A stretch of DNA of 64,000 nt from Rhinopomastus cyanomelas (taxonomy: Eukaryota; Chordata; Aves; Bucerotiformes; Rhinopomastidae), in NCBI GenBank assembly GCA_013400115.1, contig VXBP01007107.1, positions 992,001 to 1,056,000 of the forward strand, written 5' to 3'. Shown here piece after piece: positions 33,885 to 47,100 of the stretch (its first letter is position 1; each line of letters opens with the position of its first letter). Both the position numbers and the translations under genes were made by a program. The notes beneath the pieces are model-generated. The model saw nothing but the letters and a program-made list of their open reading frames with translations. It did no database searches and was not told the origin of the DNA.

Positions 33885-35265
33885 ATCAGTGTCCAGAAGC
33901 TCCACTCAGGGTTTCAGCATAACAAGTTTTTTAAATCTATGGAAATTCTCAGTGGATGTTGGTTTGTTTTGAAGAAAACACCACATAAGATGCAATTTGT
34001 TTGAGCCACTTCTGCTCTGTCAAGGAAAGACCAATTAGTAAAGGCCTTCCAAAAACATCCAGGCTTTTCCTACAGCTTATATTGGTGCTTCTGTACTACA
34101 CCGTCAGTGTCAGAGGAGGGTGGGAACAGAAATTGGTGATGGAATTCAGTAAAGGAAGGAAAGGAGGTGTGTCACCACCTACAGAGATTTTTTTACTCAT
34201 TTTCAAAGGTGCAAGTGTTTACAAGCTCCCTTCCCTCAAAAGTAAAAGCAGATCTGAAACAAAACTATGGAAGTCACTGCTGTCTCAACTGATTTAGGCA
34301 GCTGTTATTGCTGATGGTATCTGTTCTTCTCGACACTCATGAATAAATTCCTTCATCTTAAACCTTATAAACATATAAGTTCATGAAAGAACCCACATGA
34401 CTCCTTTTATTTTTAGGAGATTGAATAAAATATTTATATCCCTCTGTGTCCCAAATATCAATTATTTCCTTCACCAAAAAAGTATACGTGCCATGTGATT
34501 AAAAATTTACCCTGCCTCAAAACAATAGACCATTAACTCATACCTCTCCAACGTTCCTTGTCAGACTTCCATGGTTAACATCCACATCCATCCCTTTTCA
34601 ATCACACGCACCACCAATACATCCTTTCAAATTTGGTGGGTAAGTAAAAAATACATCTATTATGAGACAACACATCCACACAGCCTCCTGACAGCTACAA
34701 GCACACACAGCAGTCGCCGTTGGAAGGAGTCATCGTTTACTAACATGTGTTGGATACTGATCTTTTTTTCCTTAGGTTACAAGGCTCCTAAAGTACTTCC
34801 ATTCATAATAAAGTTTATGAGAAATTTAGGCAAACACAGTTACTGATAATTTTCAGCATAACATACAGAGTTTTAATTAAAAGTTTAAAAACATTCTGTA
34901 CTGTATTTCTGTACTTTCTGTATTTTCTGTATTTGCATCTATTTTCTTTTTTCTCATGACAACTTCCCCTTCCCACAAAAGAATGTCTGTATCCTATTAA
35001 AGCTTTAAATTTGTCAACTTCTGGGATAGAGAACATGAAATTCAATAGAGACATTTGCTTTCATCACTGCATTTTACATAGGAGATATGAGGAACATAAA
35101 ATCTTACTTAGAATTAAGTAAGAGCTTTTAAAAGCTGAGAGATATACATCCTCTGCAATAGTCTTAAAACAACCCAGTTCTGAAAATAAGTCTATCAAAA
35201 AAAGAAAAAAGCACTATACATTGCAAAGTTTAAAAAAATGCTGAACAAATCCAGCCAAGAAATCA
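33885..35265. other. unique AT-rich stretch
   Basis: No gene is recognised. It includes a small tandem repeat at 34894-34934. Confidence 0.5.
34894..34934. repeat. short tandem repeat, TCTGTATTT-like unit
   Basis: Four to five imperfect copies of an 8-9 bp unit ('ttctgtac', 'tttctgtact', 'ttctgtattt'). On the minus strand it reads as a Lys-Tyr-Arg repeat without significance. Confidence 0.7.
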
Positions 35266-35346
35266 ATCATAGAATCATAGAATCATTAGGGATTGGAAGG
35301 CACCTCAAAAGATCATTTGCCAATCCCCCTGCCACAGCAGGATCAC

Positions 35347-36047
35347 CTACACCAAGTCACACAGGAACACATCCAGGCAGGTCTTAAACATCTCCAGAGA
35401 AGGAGACTCTACAACTCCCCTGGGAAGCCTGTTCCAGTGCTCTGTCACCTTCACGGGGAAGAAGTTCCTTCTCATCCTTATGTGGAACCTCCTCCTATGT
35501 TCCAGCTTACAACCATTGCCCCTCATCCTATCACTAGATAACATTGAGAAGAGCCTGACTCCATCCTCCTGACACCCATCCTTCACATATTTATAGAATT
35601 AATGAGGTCACCCCTCAATCTCCTCTTCTCCAAGTTAAAGAGACCCAGCTCCCTCAGCCTTTGCTCATAAGGGAGGTGCTCCACTTCCTTCATCATCTTT
35701 GTTGCTCTACATTGGACTCTCTCCAGCAGCTCCACATCCCTCTTGAACTGAGGAGCCCAGAACTGGACACAATACTCCAGGTGTGGTCTCACCAGGGCAG
35801 AGTAGATGGGGAGAAGAATCGCTCTCGATCTGCTAACCACCCCTCTTCTGATCCACCCCAGGATGCTGTTGGCCCTCTTGGCCACAAGAGCACACTGCTG
35901 GCTCACGGTCATCCTGCTGTCCACCAGGAACCCCAGGTCCCTTTCTCCTCCACTGCTCTCCAACAGGTTAGTCTGCAGCCTATAGTGGTACCTGGGGTTG
36001 TTCTTGCCCAGATGCAAGACTCTACACTTGCCCTTGTTATACTTCAT
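35347..36047 (-). pseudogene. CR1 ORF2 C-terminal region, frameshifted
   Basis: The frame 35583-36047 encodes 'MKYNKGKCRVLHLGKNNP', 'GERDLGFLVDSRMTVSQQC', 'LVRPHLEYCVQFWAPQF', 'TKMMKEVEHLPYEQRL' and 'RRLRGDLINSINM'. The ORF2 end follows in another frame at 35347-35586 ('RMRRNFFPVKVTEHWNRLP'). The break near 35600 is a small indel in the usual 'LINVYKYLKGG' block. Confidence 0.9.
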
Positions 36048-36637
36048 TAAATTTCTCTCTGCCCAGTTCTCCAGCCTGTCCAGATCTCACTGAATGGCAG
36101 CACAGTCTGCAGGGGTGTCGGCGACATCACCCAGCTTTGTGTCATCAGAAAACTTGCTGACAGTGCATGCCAATCCCTCATCCAAGTCATCAATGAATAG
36201 ATTGAACAGGACCGGTCCCAGCACCGATCCCTGGGGCACTCCACTAGATACAGGCCTCCAAATAGACTGTCCCATTGACCATTATTCTCTGACTTCTGTC
36301 CTGCGGCAAATTTACAATCCACCTCACTACCCGAAAATCTAGGCCACACTGCCACAGTTTGGCTGTGAGGATGCTTATGTGAGACTGTGTCAAATGTCTT
36401 GCTTAAGTCAAGATAGACCACATCCACTGCTCTGCCATTATCTATCCACCTCATTATGCTCTCATAAAAAGCTATCAGGTTGGTCAAGCATGACTTTCCC
36501 TTGGTGAAGCCATGCTGACTGTCCCAAATGACCCTCCTGCCCTTGATGTGCCTGGAGACAGCCTCTAGGAAAAATAGTTCCATCACCTTTCCTGGAATGG
36601 AGGTGAGGCTGACCAGTCTAGAGTTACCTGGGTCCAC
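36047..36637 (-). pseudogene. CR1 ORF2 reverse transcriptase palm, frameshifted
   Basis: This region carries 'VSLTSIPGKVMELFFLEAV', 'DSQHGFTKGKSCLTNLIAF', 'AVDVVYLDLSKTFDTVSHK' (the first catalytic aspartate block) and, in a shifted frame at 36087-36275, 'SSGVPQGSVLGPVLFNLFID' and the catalytic motif FSDD at 36141-36152. Both aspartates of the catalytic pair are present here, unlike the copy at 3.6 kb (FSDY). Frameshifts make it inactive. Confidence 0.92.
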
Positions 36638-36685
36638 TTCTTTCCCTTTCTGAAGACTGGAGTGACATTTGCTGTCCTCCAGTCT

Positions 36686-37245
36686 CTAGGCACCTCTCCT
36701 GATCCCCATGAAATTAGAAAAGATGATGGAGAGTGGCCAAGCAATGACTTCCATTGTCTCCCTTAGTACGTGCAGGTGCATCCCATCTGGGCCCATGGAT
36801 TTGTGCACATCTAGTTTGCTCAACTTATCCCTAATCCAGTCCTCATCAACCAGGGCAGGCTCCCCTTTTGCTTTGACTTCCATTGGAGCCTCAGTAGGCT
36901 GGGGCTTGATATCAGGACAGCCCCCAGAAGTATATACAGAGGCAAAGAAGGTGTTGAGTATCTTTGCTTTCTCTGTGTCTCCATGGCACCCACCTCATTC
37001 AGCAGGGGGCCTACATTGTCTCTAGGTTTAGTTTTACCTGCAATGGATTTGAAGAAGCCCTTCTTGTTGCTCTTGACCTCTCCTGCAAGGTTTAATTCCA
37101 AGGAGGCCTTGGCTTTTCTAGTTGCATCCCTACATTCTCTCACCAGAGCCCTATAATCACCCCAAGTGGCCATCCCCTCCTTCCATGACCTATATAGACT
37201 TCTTTCTTCCTCTTGAGTTTGCCCAGCAACTCCCTGTTTAACCAT
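36686..37245 (-). pseudogene. CR1 ORF2 linker region
   Basis: Two frames give 'VKQGVAGQTQEEERSLYRSW' through 'GPLLNEVGAMETQRKQRY' (36820-37245) and 'ALVDEDWIRDKLSKLDVHKS' followed by 'MGPDGMHLHVLRETMEV' (36686-36883). This is the segment that shows what is missing between the two arms of the inverted CR1 at 2.7-6.1 kb. Confidence 0.88.
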
Positions 37246-37364
37246 GCAGGTCTTCTGGCTTCCTTCCTTGACTTCTTTCCTGTTGGAAGGTTCTTGTGTT
37301 GTGCTTCAAAGTAGTTGTCTTTGAATATTAACCAGTTACCCTGAGCTCCTTTACCTGCCAGTGC

Positions 37365-37760
37365 TCATGGGATTTCCCCTGGCAAGTGCTTGAAAAGGCC
37401 AAAGTTTGCCCTCCTAAAGTCCACGGTTGTGATTCTGCTAGATATTCTGTTCCTACCACACGAGACTCTGAACTCCATCATCTCATGGTCACTGCATCCA
37501 AGGCTGCCCTCAACCTTCACTTTTTCAGCCAGGCTTTCCTTGTTGGTGAGTGCAAGATCCAGCAGCGCTCCTTTCCTAGTGGGGTCCTCCACCATTTGCT
37601 TCAGGAAGTTGTCACCAATGCACTGTAGGAACCTCCTGGACAGTGAGTGGCTGGTTGAGTAAGTCTTCCAGCAAATATCAAGGCACTTAAATCCCCCATG
37701 AGAACCAAGGTCTGTAGCTGTCAGCTGCCTGTAGAAGACCTCATCAAGTTCCTCATTCTG
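37365..37760 (-). pseudogene. CR1 ORF2 endonuclease, C-terminal half
   Basis: Frame 37365-37595 shows 'PTRKGALLDLALTNKESLA' and the 'GCSDHEMMEFRV' block with the Ser-Asp-His triad. Further right (37680-37760) come the GDF block and the 'RMRNLMRSSTGS' out-of-frame equivalent of 'DEEVDEVFYRQLT'. The GDF block has lost one base, and the next codon reads Lys (aag), as in the 5.2-kb copy. The N-terminal half with the Asn and Glu motifs is deleted. Confidence 0.88.
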
Positions 37761-37761
37761 A

Positions 37762-38060
37762 TATCAAGCAGATAATCTACCTGCTCACACCATATGCAGC
37801 CAGGAAGATGTAAATGAGTGCTACATTTCTGGCAGCCTGTCACCTGCACAGCCTCATCTTGTTGGGGGACATCTGTTTGGGTTACCAGACCCATGTGCAG
37901 TGGTGACCGACACCTGGTCTTCCTCTGCTTCTGCTGTGTTACCATTATTTTTTTTTTGTCCCCTGGCGGCTAAAGCAGCTAAAGTGGCTGCGCTCTCGCT
38001 GCTGCATGCAGTTTGAGCATGACTTCTGGTTTCAACTCCCTTAAAGAGATCCAGCTCCAC
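37762..38060 (-). pseudogene. CR1 ORF1 N-terminal part with zinc-knuckle motif
   Basis: From an ATG at 38060 the frame reads 'MELDLFKGVETRSHAQTACS' and so on, an Ala-rich and Lys/Gly-rich N-terminus. After a frameshift it continues with 'VTGCQKC', eight residues, 'CIWCEQVD', a C-x2-C-x8-C-x2-C motif at 37787-37834. ORF1 proteins of CR1 LINEs carry a cysteine motif of this sort near the N-terminus, followed by a coiled coil that is cut off here. A 10-base A run (T run on the plus strand) at about 37949-37958 is a likely source of frameshifting. ORF1 assignment rests on motif and context. Confidence 0.75.
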
Positions 38061-38190
38061 ACTCCCCGCAGTGTTTGCCCAGTTTCTCTCATGAGAGTAC
38101 CCAAACCTCAGCAGCTGCCTTCCCTTCTACCTCGAGCTTTCCCGTTCAGGGAACCCCCAGATCACCCAAAAACCTTGATAAAATAGTGTT
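38061..38190 (-). mobile_element. possible CR1 5' UTR remnant
   Basis: This region directly precedes the ORF1 start of the 35-38 kb CR1 and is GC-richer than the unique DNA beyond it. The CR1 5' UTR is poorly conserved among subfamilies, so the border is a guess from the composition change near 38190. Confidence 0.35.
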
Positions 38191-41100
38191 CAGGGACTGG
38201 TGCAACATCGTAAAGATATGTTGGGTTTTTTTAACCCTACATCATCCTCAAAATGTTTCTGTTTAGAAGTGTCTCTGAAAATTCAGAGAAATCTTTCTGA
38301 ATATTGACCTTAGTGCTATGTAATGTTCAGACTTCAGGAACAAAGAAAGACTGAGAAAATAGTATGTGAAATATGTAGTGAAATGGTGTTTATGGATTCC
38401 ATAGCAAAATACAGCCACTAACCACAACTTTCTAGTACAGAAAGCAAGGGGACCTTTTCAATTATTGTAAAAATGAAATAGCTATGATACAATCAAACAC
38501 CAACTTGTCACAGTTCAATTGGCATGAACTAACATGCAATAATTTCTATACCAGCAGAACTTATCATTACGCCTGTGAGGAGAGGGATCCAATTGTTTTA
38601 ATATCAAACACGTTGAAAGAGCTACACATTGTGTGTTCAAAAAACTTTCTAAGCCCACAAAAGCAAAGAGGTTGTTTGATTCATGGTGATATTATCTTGC
38701 TAAGCAGAGCTTTTTCTATACTGCTTCTGCTCCTTCTGCTGCCCTCTCAGTTGTAACTTTCCCAGTTACGACTTGGACCAAGGAATCATGTGGTTCTCAA
38801 GCAGTGGGAAGCAGAAAGAACGAGGTCAAAGGTGGAAAGCATGTTTGAGAAAGAAACTCTCACAGATCTCTCTGCCTATAGGTCAGTTCCAACAGGAACG
38901 AGTTTATGATTCCTACAGTCATGCACACACATTGTGGCATTTCTGAGCTGTGGATGGGAAGCGACCATCATTTCCAGGATGAGAGAAAGGCAACTGCCTG
39001 CCATGCTGTGTACTTCCCACTGCAATGCAGAAACTACCTTGTGGGTCAGAAATGAGGCTCATTGGAGTATGTCTACACAGGTAACTAAGTTCCTACCAAA
39101 GTCAAGCAGAATTGAACTTCTAAAGAGCTCATGTAAGGTTGATCACATGCATCTTGTATGCAATTTTGGAAGACTGTATAGTCTTCCAAAAGCCTCTACT
39201 AACATAAAATAGAAGGACTTTCCACCTGGATGGGTCTTTGATATGCAGTGACAACATATGACTCACTGGTTTTCAGCAGGAGCACAGAGGAATGAACAGT
39301 GGAAAAATATGTCTTTGAAATAGCAATTTTTGAACTTATTTTTGTTCTCATTCTATGAAAAATTCATTTGTGCTATTAAAAGCTGTTGTGGCGGAAACCC
39401 AAAAACCCAAGCCAATTTCATAATGGATGGCAATTAAGTTGATTGCTGAATGATAAACAACACATCTTCCTTCAATGGGGATACTGTTCTCAAGCAAGCA
39501 AACTGTTTTCTGTTCATAAATGTAAAAGAATGCATCATGAATCTCTCTGTCTCAAAAGTTCAAGGGAAAGCAAACATTCATTACTAAGTTATTAGCAGAA
39601 GTCTCAGCCATTTAAAGAGCTTAAATCTAATAATGAGGGCAGGAAAAAGCAAACAGAGCATAGAAATACTAAGATTAGAAAAAACCACAAATCTTGCCCT
39701 ATATTTTTCCTTTCCAGCTGTGTCTCCACTTTCAGGGATGAATGTCGTTCTCTGGATTCTGTAGGTTGATTTAAGACTGAGGTGAGAGGGTTACTACGGA
39801 AGAAACAGTCACTGCCCTACATGAGGTTAAATGCCAAAGTTTGTTTCTTGAGTTGGGCAAGAGAAAATGTACAAAAGCAGACTATTGATTTATTCTCCTG
39901 GTCCAGGCTATGTGAACTACACTGGTTCCAGCCTAGGAATTCTTATTGAACACAGAAATACAGCGCTAGGCAAACTTTTAAAGGATTTAAGAAGGAGGAA
40001 GGCACCAACAAGTTCCTAGTGTTACAGACATTCCATCTCTTGTATCTGAACGATACTCAGAGAGGCAGCCCTGAATGTAATCTGCATCCTTGGGCACACT
40101 GAGGAAATGAACAGTGGCACTCAAAATAAATAAATATATTCTCAGCAAGATGCTCCTCCCTTCAGGTCTCTTCTGCATAGGGCAGACTGAGATTTGACTA
40201 AAGAGAATACAATATTTGGAAAAATAAAAGTCATATTTTAGTTTGGCACTGCGAGGTGTCAAGAGGAAGGAGACACTCCTTGAATTATGTCTTTAGAAAG
40301 ACATTAAATAAAAGAAGTATTTTGTAAAGGCATGAATGCAGAATTGTTACATGGAAAGTAGTGAACAGCTCAAGCTACATTAGCCACTCTCAGAGAGACT
40401 AAAACATGCAGAAATACTGAATGATTAGGCACAGCAGATTACAAGGAAAGTACTCCAACTCAGGAGCCTCAATGCCAATGTGATGATATGATCATTCTTC
40501 TTGCCAAACAGTCTCAAAATAATTTGTGAAAAATGCTGGCTTGTGGTTTGCTGACAAATGGGATCTGGATCCTCAAGACTGTGTTTCACCCCAACTCAAT
40601 TTTCACAGGATTTTAACTTGAAGGTAAGGTCAAAGAAGTGACCTGAGACCTACCCCCCAGTTTGCTTCCTCAGTGAACTGGCTGATTTCAGGAACATCAT
40701 CACTTTCAGCAGTTGCATTCAACTTGGTCTTTAAGATCTCCCATTCAGGACTCGTGATTCAATCGCATTTATTGTAACAACCTGCAACCCTCTGCAAACT
40801 TCTACTTGAGCAGAGACCAGGTTAGGCAATTTGGGAACTTCTTAAAAGAAATGTACACTGCCAGACAGTAAAATAAATAAGGTACTGTGGCTGCCTGGCA
40901 CGACTCAGCAGTCAAGTCTTTTCATTCAGAGCTATTCAGCATTCAAATTCAAAAAGAGTCTTAGACGTCATTAGCTATTTATAAGAGAAGAAATCTCAAT
41001 TAAGTATTCCTGATTTGTTAACAATTCAAGTTACAATGGCACTTTTATTTCCTTTTAATTGTAAGCAAACAATATTATTAGTCCTCAAGACAGACAAACC

Positions 41101-44100
41101 AGCAGTTTTATCATTCATTTACCATTACTATTAAAAAGTACAAGAAAAAGCAACAAAACTCCCTAACCTCAATCTCTTCCTCCACCCCTCAAGATATCCT
41201 TTCTAATCCTATAAAAGCATCTGTCTTTGATTTCAAGTGGAGTACCTGCTGTGCAGGATGCAATGCCAATCCAATTTGTGTGCAACAAAACCAAATGGGT
41301 TGAAATGAACTCTGCATTTTGAAGACGTTTTTGTTTAATCACTACCGTCGTTCCTCTTTAATGAACGCATTAATCAGGCAAAACTTCAAGCCAAAACGGA
41401 AAGGCTCATCTCAAGAAATGAAAAACCAACCCACCCACCCCCAGTTTTCACAATATCTGCTACTGTCAAACGCTGTTACGCTTCCCTTTGGCAGAACTTC
41501 AAATGCAGATTACTGTAGGTTGTTTGGAGACGTTAAGTAGAAGCAGCAGCTCCCTTCAGAAAGAAGTGGAGGAGGAACAGGTGAGCTGCCACATAGTCTC
41601 AGGTCTGCTAGTGAGCTCATTAATGATCTGCTGCACAGCAAGTACAGCCCTGGGTTTTCCTGAGCACCCCGTCAAACGTCACCTCATTTCATTGAGGTAA
41701 ATAGCGAGGATGGTCAACACTGCGCTGCCAGCAACACGTGAAAACGCGTACATAACATTCACTCAGCCCTTTGAAAGGAGTTTGCTTCAAAGCTTGGCAA
41801 CAGCAACGATAATTTACTGTTCGGAAGATTACTGCCAGACAAGAAAACGCACAGGGCGGATATAAAGAACCCCTGGGTTTTGAAATTAGGGCAAACAAAT
41901 GCTGACCCCTGAGTGTGAAGTTCAGTCACACTCATCATTTACTTTATTCAGATTTTTGAAGATGAATGTACATGGGAAAATACCAAAGAATAACATAAAA
42001 TGGGAGAACACCACAGCTTTTCCTGTCTGGCCTTCCCACTGTCTCCATCACCCAGGCAAAATCAAGGGTTTGTTAAAATGGAACCCTAATGACACACTGG
42101 AACAAGCCAGTTCTCATTCCACAAATAAAGTTGAGATCATTCACTAGACCTTGCTCATATGACAAAAGCATTTTATAAAAATGGGCGTTTTCATAAGAAT
42201 TTTCCCTGTTGAAACTGGGATACTCTTTCATCATCAAGGTCATGTTTAAAATCCATTACTTCTCTCTTGCTTTGTCTGTGCATCCTACTTTTTCCAAATG
42301 TTTAAGGCATTTCTGCTGGGCACTGCCATCACTGCCACCACCTGCAAACCTGGCGAGAACAGTTGCTGAGAGCTGAACCTAAGTTGCAATGTTCCTTTGA
42401 AAGACTTTTATTGCAGAGCTCAGTCCTTTCCATGAGGAATTGTCCAACAGCACTCCATTAAAGGATCGTAAAAATTGTAAAGACATTTCATGATTAGGCC
42501 CGTGACCTTTACCTGAATTTCTCCCATGACTTCCACAAATTTTACCTCACTGCAGAAACAAAAAACCAGCAAAAGAAGAATCATAGCGTTTAAATTAACT
42601 TGTAGTTTGACAACAGAAAAGGCAGAGTTTCCAGTACCAGGTAAGAGGAACACAGTGTTACTTTTTTAATAAATAGAAAATAATTGAAGTTAGATTTATA
42701 TGTGCTTCTTTGACTCCCTCTGGGTTTATACTCTTTTAAAAATCACATATCTGAACAAAACTAGGGGAGCAAAGCAGGCTACACTGGTGCACAGCAGGTA
42801 GACATTTTGCTGTTCTGATGCTACGAACCAGAAGATCAGCTCATGCCGTCCCTGGAGCTACTAAGTGCATGAAGGACATTGAAGCAGTCTGCACAATCAG
42901 ACAACAATCACTCATTAGAGCAGGTTAGGGTAGGGCAAGGAACATCTTCAACCAGAGATGCAAAGGTGTGGAATTTGCTGCTGCTGTTATTCTTAAGACG
43001 ACCACAGAATAGGTCTTTATAAAATTAATTTATTTTGAAATACATCCATCCCATTCAGCATTATATTATACCTGAAAAGACCACTCCAGTCAGAGCAACG
43101 AGAGACTCTGCTTCCCATGATGAATGATGACTGAATCTGATCACCACCAGATTCAGGAAAGAGAAGGAGGTGTCTCCTCCCAGTCTCATGACAGACCCTA
43201 GATGAATTGAGGAACACATGAAAGATGCATGAATTAGTTCGAAAAAATTGTATTGAAAGTTTAAGCTGTTAATACTTGTCATGAATTGTAAAAAATCTCT
43301 CTACAAGCTCTTGCAATAGTGCTTATTCACCAGTAGTCCCAGTGTTTGGCTTGCAAAACCAGAGCGAATATTTTTTGTACTTCTTCCTCCAAATTTTCCC
43401 TTTGAAAAGCAATTAAAAAGATATCCCCAGATATTCTTCTGAGATTTCAGTTGTTGATAGAGACGAAGCACCATCACATAGCAGGGAAGGAAAAGACGAG
43501 ACAGTAGTCATCTCAACCTTCTGTCAGGCACCCTACAGCATAATGAGCTATGATGAAAAACAAGTCAAACGCCAAGAAAACAAGAAAGCTGAGAAACGCC
43601 GTCTTATTGACGGGATGGGGAGTAATTAATTATAACCCATGTGACCACTGGATGTCCCCACCGTTCCTCAAATACAGCAGAGACACCATCTACCAGCAGA
43701 TCTGACAGTGTGCGAGGACACTGGTGGTCACCATGATTCCCACAGCAGGCGAATAACCAGCGCACACAAACAGCCCCCCGCACATGTGGGGAACAGGGGA
43801 GCAGATCACACACGCGCACACACACACTCTTTGATAACAATTTCCACCGAGTTCACCTGGTGTCTCCTCAATACTTAATAATGTAACACTGAGCAGGGCA
43901 AGGTGACAGATCCTCAGAGGGAGCTGGGAAAGCAGAATTACTTCTGAGGAGATGTGTGGGGAGCTTGGACCAGAGTGTGATGTGCAATGGGGCAAATGGA
44001 GAAGACCCTCACGCCATAGCAGGTGAGAGGAAAGATGAGCAGGAGCAGGGGTGCAGCATAAAACCACCGAGCAGCTGCCAGTCAAACACATCTAAAAGAG

Positions 44101-47100
44101 ACAAAATAACAAGAGAACAGCTCTAACACCATGGGATGCTCTTCATATCAAAGCTTTGAGGGCTCTGATGGGATGAAAGCTAGAGGAGGCAAAGGAAAAC
44201 AAAAACAAACCCCCAAAGGCACCAGGAAGACTACTTCTACACATCTTTCTTTTGAGGTCAGGTCACATAAGAGGTTTAAGTTCACATGAAGGTGTAGGAA
44301 GCATCAACTTATTTTTATTTATCTTGTGACAAAACCTAGACCGAATTCTGCCATCGTGGAAGGACCAAGGGCTGTGCTCACTGTGATAAAAAACAGAAGA
44401 GATTATCCTGTTTTTTAATAGAAAGAATTTCTTACCAATAGATTAAAAACCAAATTTCAAATCAATCACACACCTGTTTCACAGGCTTGGAAAACTCAAG
44501 CTGTGACAGTTCATGTCTTATTTTATGCTTCTAATGAGAGACTACACCACAAAAAGCACCAGATCACTCCTCTGTCCCCACCTTCTTTTACTGGCCCAGC
44601 TCACTGATACTAGATGTTGAACTACAGAGCTATGGAAAGGGCAGAAGCTGCTCATATATAATAGTATTTGAAGAGTTTGCATTCTTCAAAAGTGATTTGT
44701 GAGGTTATTCTCACTCCCCATCCCTTCTTTCCTTCCTAGCACTTGTAAAAGCCTGATCAGTGAAGAGTCTGGTCCACAGCTGACTTCACCTCGGACTTCA
44801 AAAAACAAGGCATAAAAACCACGCAAGAGCACAGGCACTAGCAGAAAGATGCCGAAAAGAAACCGACAAACTGGAAGTACCTAAATAGCACGTTTCACTG
44901 GGACCACTCCTAACACTGGTGCTTATCAGTGTTCTGATTAGTTCTACAAGCTACTGGGATGAAGAGCAATAAGGAAGGACAACTCCTTTGGCCTGGATTG
45001 ATTGACCAGAAGGGTTTAGTGTTTGTTCTGTAATTTTTCCTTCACACAGAGTTTGAAGGATGATTGGTCTGACACACTGTGGATATTCATTTGGTCAAAT
45101 TTCAGAAGTTCACAAAACAGACATGCACTGAAGAGCCAGGGTTTCTCTAGGGGGAGAGTGCTGGGGGAGGGAGGTGTGTGATTATATTTGAATAATAAAT
45201 TAATTTGATAACTTAATGGTTTGTAATTAAATTAATCAGGTGGTCTGAATTACTGACCACTGATTTTTCAAGCTTGTTCTACTCAGAAGTGGTGTACACG
45301 TACAAATGTGCCAGACAACAGAGGCAGCCTTTGCTCCCTCCCTGGATCTCAGCTATACCTCCCGATACCCACCTGGCTGCGATACACGTGCTTTCTGTGA
45401 AGAATAAAATGAGTAAAATGCTTTGCGGAGATGTCACAATAATAATAAAATGTGGTTACCTGTTAGAGGCTGACTCGTCGTAGTCAACGCTCCCTTTTGC
45501 CGCATGTGGTCTGGCAGAGAGAATTCACTGTTTATGTTTAGTCTTCCAAAATAAGAGTTACCATCAAGATTCTTCATCCCGAGGCCTGAGACTGCTTAAA
45601 AATGTCAGGGATGCTTTATGAAAGCTGTTCAAATTCTGAGCAGTTTCTTTACAGCTTTTGGCTCTAAAGAAGGATAAGTTACGCATCTAATCCCAAAACC
45701 TGATTACTTCCCTGGGTTTAAAATGGAGACAGTGCACTTTCATTTTTAGACTCATTGTCGGAAAGCTATTTCTTTGGCACCTCCTCCACTCTCAACACAT
45801 TACATCTCCACCTGAATCCAAGTGGAAGCCAAGTCAGAGTGCTCTGTGCTCTCCAGCACTCAGCTTTTTGCATCTTAATCAGGTGCTACAATTGGAAGGT
45901 AGCCATAATTAGGGTCTATGGAAGCTTTAGAAAAGAAGAAAGAAAATACAATCAAGAAGCAGTTAAAATCCATTAGGCCAAATATTTCTGGGCCCAAAAG
46001 TTCAAGATCTCATTCACTGTCTGTGCCCTAGAGCCCAGAGAAATAAGAGCTCATCCAATAGTCTCAAGGTTGTGATAGCAAAACAGACCCTTCAGAATCT
46101 GTCTGTTTCCTTCATCTTTAATATTATTGTGGTTTGAAATTGTAGAAGTCCGCTATGGAGCATTTAAAAGTAAGGCTTCAGCCACCGTAGACAGAACTAA
46201 GCTCCGTAAGTCTTTACGAAGAAATGTGAAGTTACAGGAATGATACCTCAGCAAACAAACCAAACCTGTTGAGTCATCCCTAGGTCCTCCCCAGTGCCTC
46301 CCCAGACAAGGTTTTGCCCGTGCAAGCCGGAAGACAACTGAATGTAGAAGTATTATAAAGTGTCCCCAGAAAGAAACAAAAGCTTAGGCCAAGTTTGCTC
46401 ATGCCGTCGTTCTATGGCTTTAATTCCTTATTAGCCATCAATTTATCAGAGCAGAATTTGGCCCAGAGTTGCTGCAGTTATCTCTGATTAAGTTTTAGCT
46501 AACCCTGCACGGCGGAACACGCAAGTGCTAAATCGCTGTGCAGTCCAGACTGAAACCCTCGTAATGCCTTGATAGAGCCTGTCAAGCACAATAAACCAGA
46601 ACAAGACTATGCAGTAAATCCTGTCTTGCACTGAGGAGTCTCACAAATTCAGTTTTAATTTTTATAAACAGATTGCTTCCTGGGTTGTTATTATTAGTGT
46701 GAGCTGGACAGCTTGAATTAGAGAATAATTTATTCCCTGTGCATTTCTAATTACAGAAAGGAGGTTTGCTCACTGACACACTTGTCCGTCTTGTTCTTTC
46801 CTTGTCTTTCAGGCATGGCTGATTGCAGTTAAATAGACAGACCAGCACAAACTGCGTAAGAAACACAACTCTGTCAAAAAAGGACTGAAGTGTTACCATT
46901 AATTATTCTGGACCATGTGCTCATTTACAACAGATCTAACATGAGAAATATTCTCAGAGGTGTCAAACAGGCTCAGTTTCATAGGTGCATGGGGGTAGCA
47001 GTGACTAAATGTTTGAGTGACTGGTAGGATGTGACCTGCCAGAGACCCTTGAAGCTTAGGGATTTCATGTGCAATTTGTGTTTCAGCACTCAATAGATAA

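Larger units (their letters stand above)
35266..38060 (-). mobile_element. CR1 LINE, nearly end-to-end but with the middle deleted
   Basis: Minus-strand CR1 running from the 3' tail ('atcatagaatcatagaatca') through the complete RT, the linker and the C-terminal endonuclease. At about 37762 it then jumps to the N-terminal zinc-finger region of ORF1. The ORF1 C-terminal half and endonuclease N-terminus are missing. Upstream of the ORF1 ATG near 38060, sequence up to about 38190 may be CR1 5' UTR, but I cannot fix the border. A copy that reaches the 5' region is unusual, since nearly all CR1 insertions are short 3' pieces. Confidence 0.92.

Noticed and set aside
43690..44091. 133-codon minus-strand frame rich in Cys/Val/Leu
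   Set aside because: It covers a CA/CG dinucleotide run that produces Val-Cys-Ala repeats; no real domain is seen.
45185..45240. AT-rich inverted repeat ('attaattt' ... 'aaattaat')
   Set aside because: The stem is only about 8 bp of A and T, so it is expected by chance in AT-rich DNA. It is not evidence for a structured RNA or a transposon end.
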